A stretch of DNA of 64,000 bases, taken from the NCBI GenBank assembly GCA_963708245.1, contig OY970201.1, positions 7,998,001 through 8,062,000 on the forward strand. Reading direction: 5' to 3'. The translations under genes and the position numbers were made by a program. Positions 9,203 to 15,931 of this stretch are shown here, piece after piece. The stretch is from CAVYXK01 sp963708245 (GTDB lineage: Bacteria > Pseudomonadota > Alphaproteobacteria > Acetobacterales > Acetobacteraceae). The notes under the pieces are model-generated. The model had not been told where the DNA came from and searched no databases. It was given only the letters and a program-made list of their open reading frames with translations. Positions within the stretch are counted from its first letter, which is position 1. The number at the start of each line of letters is the position of its first letter.

Positions 9203-10156
9203 ATGGCCCGCAACAAGATTGCCCTGATCGGCGCCGGCAATATCGGCGGCACTCTCGCCCACCTGATCGGGCTCAAGGAACTGGGCGACGTCGTGCTGTT
9301 CGACGTGTTCGGCGGCGTCGCCGCGGGCAAGGCGCTCGACATCATGCAGTCGGGTCCCGTTGAAGGCTTCGACGCCTTGATGATAGGCGGCTCCGACTAC
9401 GCGGCGATCAAGGATGCCGACGTGGTGATCGTCACCGCCGGCTTCGCCCGCACACCGGGCATGTCGCGCGACGACTTGATCGGCAAGAACGCCGGCGTGA
9501 TCGCCGAAGTGGCGGAAGGCATCCGCACGCAGTGCCCGAATGCCTTCGTGATCGTCATCACCAACCCGCTCGATGCGATGGTCTGGGTGATGAAACAGAA
9601 ATCCGGCCTGCCGGCAAACCGTGTCGTCGGCATGGCGGGTGTGCTCAACTCATCGCGCTTCCGACTGTTCCTGGCGCAAGAGTTCGGCGTCTCGGTCGAG
9701 GACGTGACCGCCTTCGTTCTCGGCGGCCACGGCGATTCGATGGTGCCGCTGATCCGCTATTCGACCGTTGCCGGCATCCCTGTGCCCGATCTGATCCGGA
9801 TGGGATGGAGCACGCAGGCGAAGATCGACGCGATCGTGACGCGCACGGCAAACGGCGGCGGCGAGATCGTCAAGCTGCTGGAGCGCGGCAGCGCCTATTA
9901 CGCGCCCGCTTCCTCGGCGGTCGCGATGGCCGAGAGCTACCTGCGCGACAAAAAGCGCGTGCTGCCCTGCGCGGCCTGGCTGACCGGACAGTATGGCATC
10001 AAGGACCTCTATGTCGGCGTTCCAGTGGTGATCGGCGCCGGCGGCGTGGAGCGGATCGTCGAGATCGAACTGAACGCGCAGGAAAAGGCGGCGTTCACCG
10101 CGTCTTGCGACACCGTGCGCGAGTTGATCGAAGCAGCGAAGAAGTTGGTCGGCTGA
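9203..10156 (+). CDS. mdh: malate dehydrogenase
   Basis: NAD-dependent malate dehydrogenase (malate to oxaloacetate) of the LDH-like type 3 family, 317 residues, full length. The dinucleotide motif GAGNIGG is at residues 8-14, the substrate-binding arginines lie around RTPGMSRDDL, ITNPLDAMVWV is near 113-123, and the catalytic His176 lies in GGHGDSMVPL. It is the first gene of the TCA block: sucC starts six bases after its stop. The 274 bases upstream hold no gene and probably include the promoter of mdh-sucC-sucD. Confidence 0.98.
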   Translation: MARNKIALIGAGNIGGTLAHLIGLKELGDVVLFDVFGGVAAGKALDIMQSGPVEGFDALMIGGSDYAAIKDADVVIVTAGFARTPGMSRDDLIGKNAGVIAEVAEGIRTQCPNAFVIVITNPLDAMVWVMKQKSGLPANRVVGMAGVLNSSRFRLFLAQEFGVSVEDVTAFVLGGHGDSMVPLIRYSTVAGIPVPDLIRMGWSTQAKIDAIVTRTANGGGEIVKLLERGSAYYAPASSAVAMAESYLRDKKRVLPCAAWLTGQYGIKDLYVGVPVVIGAGGVERIVEIELNAQEKAAFTASCDTVRELIEAAKKLVG

Positions 10157-10162
10157 CCGGCA

Positions 10163-11374
10163 ATGAACATCCACGAATACCAGGCCAAGGAGCTTCTTCG
10201 GCGCTACGGCGTCACAGTGCTGGACGGGCATGTCGCCTGGACGCCGGACGAAGCGGTGGAAGCCGCAAGCAAACTGCCTGGCCCAGTTTATGTCGTGAAG
10301 GCGCAGATCCATGCCGGTGGGCGTGGTGCCGGGCGTTTTGCTCGTGACCCGAGCGGCAAGGGCGGCGTGCGGCTTGCGCGATCGCTCGATGAGGTGCACG
10401 CCGCGGCCGAAGCGATGCTCGGTCATGTGCTGATCACCCGACAGACCGGGCCGGCCGGCCGCACGGTGCATCGCGTGTATGTGGAATCTGGCTGCAACAT
10501 CGCCCGCGAGCTCTACCTATCGCTGCTGGTCGATCGCGCGAGCGGGCGGATCACCGTCATGGCGTCCTTGGAAGGCGGGATCGAGATCGAAGAGGTCGCC
10601 GCGACCCATCCTGAGAAAATCCTCCGCGTCGCCATAGATCCGGCGACCGGCGTCTCGCCATTCCACGCGCGGCGGTTGGCCTTCGGGCTTGGCTTGGTCG
10701 GCCCGCAGGTCGCAACATTCACTGGCTTCGTGCAGGCGCTCTACACCGCGTTCACCGCGTTGGACTGCGCGATCATCGAAATCAATCCGCTGGTGATAAC
10801 TCGCCCCGACGCCGAACCAGGCGGCAACGTGGTGGCGCTGGATGCAAAGGTGACCTTCGACGACAACGCGCTGTTCCGCCACCCCGAGCTTGTCCGGCTA
10901 CAGGACGAATTGGAAGAAGATCCAAAGGAGCTGGAAGCGGCCAGGCACAACCTGAATTACGTGGCGCTGGACGGCAATATCGGCTGCATGGTGAACGGCG
11001 CCGGGCTGGCCATGGCAACGATGGACATCATCAAGCTCTATGGCGCGGCGCCAGCAAATTTTCTAGATGTCGGCGGCGGCGCCACGAAGGAGCGGGTCAC
11101 CGCCGCGTTCAAGATCATCCTCTCCGACCCGAACGTGGAAGGCATCCTGGTCAACATATTCGGTGGCATCATGCGTTGCGACGTGATCGCCGAGGGCGTT
11201 GTCTCCGCGGCGCGCGAAGTACAGCTTTCGGTCCCGCTGGTGGTACGGCTCGAGGGCACCAATGTCGATCTCGGCAAGAACATCCTGGCGCGCTCGAACC
11301 TGCCGATTATCGCCGCCGACAACCTCGCCGACGCCGCCGAGAAGGTGGTGAAGGCCGTGCAGGAGGCAGCCTGA
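10163..11374 (+). CDS. sucC: succinate--CoA ligase (ADP-forming) beta subunit
   Basis: Beta subunit of succinyl-CoA synthetase (succinyl-CoA + ADP + Pi to succinate + CoA + ATP). The 403 residues have an N-terminal ATP-grasp domain (MNIHEYQAKELL start signature; VVKAQIHAGGRG near residue 44) and a C-terminal CoA-ligase domain (NIGCMVNGAGLAMATMD; GIMRCDVIAEG). Residues 185-225 contain the acidic metal-binding INPLVIT segment. The start is six bases downstream of mdh and the stop one base before sucD, so the three genes form an operon. Confidence 0.98.
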   Translation: MNIHEYQAKELLRRYGVTVLDGHVAWTPDEAVEAASKLPGPVYVVKAQIHAGGRGAGRFARDPSGKGGVRLARSLDEVHAAAEAMLGHVLITRQTGPAGRTVHRVYVESGCNIARELYLSLLVDRASGRITVMASLEGGIEIEEVAATHPEKILRVAIDPATGVSPFHARRLAFGLGLVGPQVATFTGFVQALYTAFTALDCAIIEINPLVITRPDAEPGGNVVALDAKVTFDDNALFRHPELVRLQDELEEDPKELEAARHNLNYVALDGNIGCMVNGAGLAMATMDIIKLYGAAPANFLDVGGGATKERVTAAFKIILSDPNVEGILVNIFGGIMRCDVIAEGVVSAAREVQLSVPLVVRLEGTNVDLGKNILARSNLPIIAADNLADAAEKVVKAVQEAA

Positions 11375-11375
11375 C

Positions 11376-12251
11376 ATGGCGATCCTGGTCGATGCGGAGA
11401 CCCGCGTGATCACCCAGGGCTTCACCGGCGCGCAGGGTACGTTCCATTCGGAACAAGCGATCGCCTACGGTACGAAGATGATGGGCGGGGTGACGCCGGG
11501 CAAGGGCGGCAGCACGCATCTCGACCTGCCGGTGTTCGACACGGTCGTCGAGGCGAAAGCCGCCACCGGCGCGACCGCGAGCGCGATCTATGTGCCGCCG
11601 CCCTTCGCCGCCGACGCGATCCTGGAGGCGATCGATGCCGGCATCGAGCTGATCGTCTGCATCACCGAGGGCATTCCGGTGCTGGACATGGTGCGGATCA
11701 AACGGGCGCTGAGCGGAACCGGCTCGCGCCTGATCGGGCCCAACTGTCCGGGCGTGATCACGCCGGATGCCTGCAAGATCGGCATCATGCCGGGTCACAT
11801 TCATCGCCGCGGCACGGTCGGGATCGTTTCGCGCTCCGGCACGCTGACCTATGAAGCGGTGGCACAGACCACCGCCGCGGGCCTCGGGCAGAGCACCTGC
11901 GTTGGGATCGGCGGCGACCCGGTGAAGGGCACCGATTTTGTCGAGGTGCTGGAGATGTTCCTCGCCGATCCGGAGACGAAGCAGATCCTGCTGATCGGCG
12001 AGATCGGCGGGCAGAGCGAGATCGAGGCGGCAGAATTCCTGGCGCACAACAAGGTGAAGAAGCCGACGGTCGGGTTCATCGCCGGATCTACCGCGCCGAC
12101 CGGGCGGCGCATGGGCCATGCCGGCGCGGTGATCAGCGGCGGGCGCGATACCGCGGCGGCGAAGATCGAGGTGTTGCGGGCGGCCGGGGTGCAGGTTGCC
12201 GACAGCCCAGCGGCGCTGGGCAGCACGATGGTGAAGCTGCTGAAGGACTGA
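11376..12251 (+). CDS. sucD: succinate--CoA ligase alpha subunit
   Basis: Alpha subunit of succinyl-CoA synthetase, 291 residues, full length. It has an N-terminal CoA-binding Rossmann domain (TGAQGTFHSEQAI near residue 16; GGVTPGKGG near 36) and a C-terminal ligase domain with the phosphorylated histidine, His248, in GRRMGHAGAVISGG. It begins one base after the sucC stop, so stoichiometric translation with sucC is likely. The TCA operon stops here: the next 3.7 kb holds accessory and broken genes before sucA resumes the pathway. Confidence 0.98.
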   Translation: MAILVDAETRVITQGFTGAQGTFHSEQAIAYGTKMMGGVTPGKGGSTHLDLPVFDTVVEAKAATGATASAIYVPPPFAADAILEAIDAGIELIVCITEGIPVLDMVRIKRALSGTGSRLIGPNCPGVITPDACKIGIMPGHIHRRGTVGIVSRSGTLTYEAVAQTTAAGLGQSTCVGIGGDPVKGTDFVEVLEMFLADPETKQILLIGEIGGQSEIEAAEFLAHNKVKKPTVGFIAGSTAPTGRRMGHAGAVISGGRDTAAAKIEVLRAAGVQVADSPAALGSTMVKLLKD

Positions 12252-12406
12252 CACGGTATCGGATTTCGGCTAGGCTCGCCGCATCGGACAGCGTTTCACG
12301 CGCGAGCATTACCGCCGATTGGCCGAAGGGTAGTCGCGCCGTTACGAGCTTGTGGCTGGGGAGCCAGTTGTGATGTTGCCGACGTGCGTCAGGCGTAATA
12401 GAAACA

Positions 12407-12686
12407 AGTCCGGCGGCTCCGGACTCGGCGCTCAAGGCGGCGGGTCTGTCGTGCGAAGCGTTTCCGGATGGTGTCACGGTCGAAATCGCGATCGACGTTG
12501 CCGAGAAACTCGCGGACTACTTTCGGGTCATGTTCGTTCGGCATTACCTAGTTGTGCGGGAGCGGCGCATAAAATCATTCACCATCGCCAGGCTGGGGCG
12601 GAGATTATCACGTGCGTCGTCAATATGGGTACGCTTTCGCTCGACCCTCCGTCGAGATCGGCTATTTCTATGCAGATTCCGCCTGA
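12407..12686 (+). pseudogene. Uma2-family endonuclease remnant (at least two frameshifts, internal deletion)
   Basis: Three reading frames joined in order give a recognisable Uma2 (PD-(D/E)XK-fold) protein. Frame one reads ALKAAGLSCEAFPDGVTVE and then, with the middle of the domain missing, DVAEKLADYFRVMFVRHYLVV. A shift near 12568 gives KIIHHRQAGAEIITCVVNMG and TLSLDPP. A second shift near 12650 gives VEIGYFYADSA and a stop. Each piece matches the usual Uma2 order, but the YEPD catalytic segment has been lost. The family is expanded in cyanobacteria and some alphaproteobacteria and its role is unclear. The rest of the 12252-12747 gap shows nothing else I can support. Confidence 0.6.
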
Positions 12687-12747
12687 GGCTTCTCACGCGC
12701 ATTCCCGTAGCTAGCCGCCCCTCTGCTTGCGAGCCGCCACGCGACTG

Positions 12748-13146
12748 TCAGGACCTCTTCAGCGACATGTGGCTGGTGCACCGACTGCTGCGAATATCAG
12801 CCTCCAGGTTCTCTCCGGTGATCTTCCCGGTGATTGAAACGGGCTCGACCTTGTGACTGTGATTACCGACCCAATAGGAACCCTCGCCGTAGAACGTCCC
12901 GTCGCCGGCCACGTTGATAATCTGGTCGGCATCACCCAACCGGCGGCTGAAATGGTCGTCTTGGATAACTATCACGGCGTTATAGTTAAAACACCGGGGG
13001 CGTGACCCGGGCAGAGCCAATGAACTGCCCTTATATGTTCCGTCGAACGTACCACCCGCACCGGCCGTTGCGGCAATGGCCAGGGCAAAACCAAGCGGCA
13101 CCATGAAGTTGAGGTGGTCCAGCAGCCGGATTGTCTTTTTTGACAT
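12748..13146 (-). CDS. small secreted protein with two cysteines, function unknown
   Basis: A 132-residue protein that I cannot assign to a named family. It begins with a positively charged segment and a hydrophobic stretch (MVPLGFALAIAATAGAGG, about residues 15-32) that looks like a signal peptide. The mature part starts with GGTFDGTYKGS and has two cysteines, one before the middle (RPRCFNY) and one near the end (SSRCTSHM), suited to one disulphide in the periplasm. GTFDGTY-type secreted proteins recur in alphaproteobacteria without known function. The ATG at 13146 is preceded by AGGGAG about ten bases upstream; the frame is open 16 codons further. It is encoded opposite to its neighbours and divergently from the TetR gene. 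Confidence 0.65.
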   Translation of the reverse strand: MSKKTIRLLDHLNFMVPLGFALAIAATAGAGGTFDGTYKGSSLALPGSRPRCFNYNAVIVIQDDHFSRRLGDADQIINVAGDGTFYGEGSYWVGNHSHKVEPVSITGKITGENLEADIRSSRCTSHMSLKRS

Positions 13147-13393
13147 GGGCGTCTTCTCCCTTTGAGGGATGAGTTTCGTTACGAAGACTATCACCCTTCA
13201 TCAGGAGGGCACATTAATTATGGAGCGCACGGCCCTCCCGATCGCGGACCGGCAGCAACGCCGCCAGTTTGCTTCGTGTCGAGAAGAAATATCGTGGCTG
13301 GCCTGCCCCGCCGGCGATGACGATACAGGCCGCATGGCCAAATGCCATGATCCCGCGACTGACCCGGATCAGGCTGGCTTTGGCGCCCGCCCG

Positions 13394-13412
13394 ATGTAAA
13401 AGCACGTTACAT
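13394..13412. promoter_or_regulatory. candidate TetR autoregulatory operator overlapping the start codon
   Basis: ATGTAA and TTACAT form a six-base inverted repeat separated by seven bases. The right arm runs into the ATG of the TetR-family gene. TetR-family regulators commonly bind such palindromes in their own leader, and occupation here would block transcription or translation start. It rests on sequence symmetry and position only. Confidence 0.35.
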
Positions 13413-14055
13413 GACTTGGTCGGGACATAGCGGCGGCTTCCAACGCCGTGGCTACCATCACGGCAACCTGCGCGAGGCGCTGATCGAGGCCGCGCTGAGC
13501 CTGATCGCTGAAAGCGGCCCAGCCGGGCTGACCGTCTCGGAAGCGGCGCGCCGTGCCGGCGTGAGTCCAGCCGCACCGTACCGCCACTTCCGCGACGCCG
13601 ATGCGCTCCTGGCCGAGGTCGCGCTGCGCGGCTTCGAGCGACTAGCCGAAGCGCTGACGGCAGCCTGGAACGACGCGTACCCGGACCCGGTCACAGCCTT
13701 TGAACGGCTGGGTCGCGCCTATCTCGCCTTCGCCCGCCACGAACCGGCGTATTACGCTGCAATGTTCGAGGCCCGGGTCGCGTCCGATGACTACCCGGCT
13801 TTGGCCGCCGCCGGCGACCGGGCATTCCGCGTCCTCCGCGAGGCCGCTGAGCAAGTCACCGAAAGCCTGCCCAGGGAAAAGCGCCCCCCCTCGCTGATGA
13901 TGGCACTGCATGTCTGGGCGTTGTCACACGGCATCGCCTCGTTGTTCTGCCGGGCCGACAGAGCGCGCCGGAAGCTGCCGATGTCAGCCGAGGATCTGCT
14001 GGAGGCGGGCGTGCTGCTCTATCTGCAGGGCCTCGGCGTGGTCGGAGGCCGCTAG
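13411..14055 (+). CDS. TetR/AcrR-family transcriptional regulator
   Basis: A 214-residue regulator. The N-terminal DNA-binding domain (about residues 15-65) starts GYHHGNLREALIEAALSLI and has the helix-turn-helix LTVSEAARRAGVSPAAPYRHF. The C-terminal ligand domain (about 85-205) resembles the WHG-type TetR C-terminal domain seen in many alphaproteobacterial members. The ligand is unknown. Symmetric candidate operators lie at its own start and 361 bases beyond its end, in front of the DUF2852 gene, which makes that gene a plausible target. It belongs to the accessory segment that splits sucD from sucA. Confidence 0.9.
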   Translation: MTWSGHSGGFQRRGYHHGNLREALIEAALSLIAESGPAGLTVSEAARRAGVSPAAPYRHFRDADALLAEVALRGFERLAEALTAAWNDAYPDPVTAFERLGRAYLAFARHEPAYYAAMFEARVASDDYPALAAAGDRAFRVLREAAEQVTESLPREKRPPSLMMALHVWALSHGIASLFCRADRARRKLPMSAEDLLEAGVLLYLQGLGVVGGR

Positions 14056-14109
14056 TCCCCGGTTTGAATTCTGCGATGCGATGGCCCGAGCGCGGATGTT
14101 CGTCCCCGA

Positions 14110-14265
14110 TCAGGAGGCAGGCACCCGATCGGAAGCGAATTCGATGCCCTCGTAGAGCGCGGAGAATGGCAACACCAAGCCGAGCTCCGGGATTTCGATA
14201 GACGCATCCGCGCCCTCGAGAAGAATTGCGCTCTGGATGCCCAGCCGTCCGTCCTCGTCACGCGT
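14110..14265 (-). pseudogene. possible C-terminal remnant of a Uma2-family endonuclease
   Basis: The frame reads DGRLGIQSAILL, then IEIPELGLVLPFSALYEGIEF (split here between ELG and LVL). This resembles the last strand and tail of one Uma2 subgroup, where a short beta strand is followed by a Leu-Tyr-Glu-Gly-Val/Ile-Glu-Phe ending. Nothing of the N-terminal catalytic part can be found upstream in any frame on this strand. It is therefore at most a tail fragment. It lies about 1.4 kb from the other Uma2 remnant and on the opposite strand, so the two are not one gene. Confidence 0.35.
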
Positions 14266-14415
14266 TCCTTGCTTCCGACATCCTGCCCTCCTGGGCGGCA
14301 TGCTAACACCAGGCCCGTATCTGGAGCACGGTTAGACGAGGCACGCTCGACCGCGGCTTCTCTGGCGTGACGGCGAGGAGCGATCGGGTCTTGACGAGTG
14401 CCGGGCGGCATCCCA

Positions 14416-14440
14416 ATGTGAATGTGTCTTACATTCACAT
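14416..14440. promoter_or_regulatory. perfect 10-bp inverted repeat, candidate operator
   Basis: ATGTGAATGT, five bases, then ACATTCACAT is a perfect palindrome ending nine bases before the start codon of the DUF2852 gene. The size and the ACATTCA half-site are typical of TetR-family operators. A TetR-family gene lies just upstream, so repression of the DUF2852 gene by that protein is a reasonable inference. It is too close to the start to be a terminator and has no T-tract. Confidence 0.6.
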
Positions 14441-14449
14441 GAGGACCAC

Positions 14450-14947
14450 ATGGTCAACAATGGGAGTGAACAGGCGTACGGCAATCCGGTCTGGGGCCCC
14501 GGGCCAACTGGTTTCCCGCCATGGAGCGGGGACGCCTTCTGGCACCACCGCGTCAACTCCCGAGCCTTCTGGATCGGGCTGACGATCTTGGGTTTCATCG
14601 CCTGGTGGCCGATCGGCTTGGCACTGCTGTTCTTTTCGTTGGGGAGCGGACGCATGGGATGCGGAATGCACCGCCGCCACGGTGGTGGACGCGGCGGCTG
14701 GCAGCACTGGGGCGGCCCTTGGGCCGGATGCCGGCGAGACGAGGCCGCGGAACAAGCGCCGACCAGCGGAAACCGGGCGTTCGACGAATACCGCGCCGAG
14801 ACCTTGCGCCGGCTGGAAGAGGAACAACGCGAATTCGCGGCGTTCCTGGATCGGCTGCGCTTCGCGAAGGACAAGGCGGAGTTCGATGAATTCATGGCTT
14901 CCAGGCGTCAGCCGCCTGCGCCGCCGGAACCGCCGCCAGCGGCGTGA
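14450..14947 (+). CDS. DUF2852 membrane protein
   Basis: A 165-residue protein with one or two hydrophobic segments (about residues 40-64: FWIGLTILGFIAWWPIGLALL). A Gly/His/Trp-rich linker follows (about 70-95), then a charged helical C-terminus (FDEYRAETLRRLEEEQREFA and FAKDKAEFDEFM), the signature of DUF2852 proteins of alphaproteobacteria. It ends in a proline-rich tail. The function is unknown; the layout suggests an inner-membrane protein with a cytosolic helical tail. A perfect palindrome lies directly upstream, so the gene is probably controlled by a dimeric repressor. Confidence 0.8.
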   Translation: MVNNGSEQAYGNPVWGPGPTGFPPWSGDAFWHHRVNSRAFWIGLTILGFIAWWPIGLALLFFSLGSGRMGCGMHRRHGGGRGGWQHWGGPWAGCRRDEAAEQAPTSGNRAFDEYRAETLRRLEEEQREFAAFLDRLRFAKDKAEFDEFMASRRQPPAPPEPPPAA

Positions 14948-14983
14948 GGTCTGCTCGGAACCCGCCGGTGTCGATACCGAGCT

Positions 14984-15634
14984 TCAGCTCTGTACCGGAC
15001 CGGCGGGCCCGAGAACCGCGGTTGGCAGTAGGTCAAGACTGCGATGACGGGCAAGTGGCGTGGGCGCATCGGGTGGAGCCACCATCCCAATCCGATCGTG
15101 CCACCAAGTCGGCAAGCCGACCCTTGCCGTGCCGAACAGGTCGTAGGCCGAACCGGCAACGAACAAGCAGTGATCCGCCGCAACGCCGACCTCGCGTAGT
15201 GCCAGCTCGTAAGGTTGCGGCTGTGGCTTGTAGAAGCCGGCGCGCTCAGCAGTGACGATGACGCGAAATGGGACGGCAAGGCGGCTGGCGGCACGTTGTC
15301 CGAGCGCCTCGGAGCAGTTGGTCACCACCCCGAGTGGTACTCCCGCGATATAGAGCTAGATTAGAACGCCATTAGCCTCAGGCCATGGCTGAAGTGTGTC
15401 GTAGCGGGCGGCAAGCGCGACCGCCACCCGGCGGGGCGAGCCGCTTGCGTTAGCCGCTTCCGCGGCGAGGTCTTCGTATGGGCGATAACGTCCCGTCTTG
15501 TAGGTGATGCGGAGGTATTCAGCACGCCAACGACGGCCGGCATCGGCGCTTCCAGCGACCTCGTTCCAGAGCGACCAACTGTCGAGCAAACCAGTGAGAA
15601 GGTCGAAGAGAACAGCCTGATAGAGTCGTGTCAT
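14984..15634 (-). pseudogene. HAD-family (haloacid dehalogenase-like) hydrolase interrupted by an in-frame TAG
   Basis: Both halves are in the same frame. The first (MTRLYQAVLFDLLTGLLDSW) carries HAD motif I with the nucleophile Asp in FDLLTGLLD and runs to EANGVLI, where TAG (15356-15358) stops it. Reading through gives LYIAGVPLGVVTNCSEALGQ (motif II) and then FYKPQPQPYELAL (motif III Lys) and LFVAGSAYDLFG (motif IV region), ending at 14984. The combined length of about 216 residues is normal for the family. A single base change would restore the gene, so either recent inactivation or a base-call error is possible. The other neighbours show no functional link. Confidence 0.8.
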
Positions 15635-15931
15635 GGCTCTTGATGGATTCACGATGGACCTTGGGCACTTTCTAGTGGCCAGTCAAAACCGTGACACCAG
15701 CCATGGGCACAAGGGTGTCCTCCTTATGTTCTGTACGTCGACTGCGGGACTCAACAAGGACTTCCGGCTTCGGTTCTGAGCGCGACCCGGCCACTCCATG
15801 CGCACGCGACAACGCTGCGCGGTGAACCTCAGGCTCTCGCCAGCCGCGCTCTTGCACTATCTACCGCCCCGCGAGACCTATTATGCCGGCCGGTTGCCGG
15901 CTTACCAGCGGACGAATGGAAAGGGCAGACG

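Noticed and set aside
15356..15358. TAG read as pyrrolysine in the HAD gene
   Set aside because: The position is in a loop between motifs, and this lineage is not known to use pyrrolysine.
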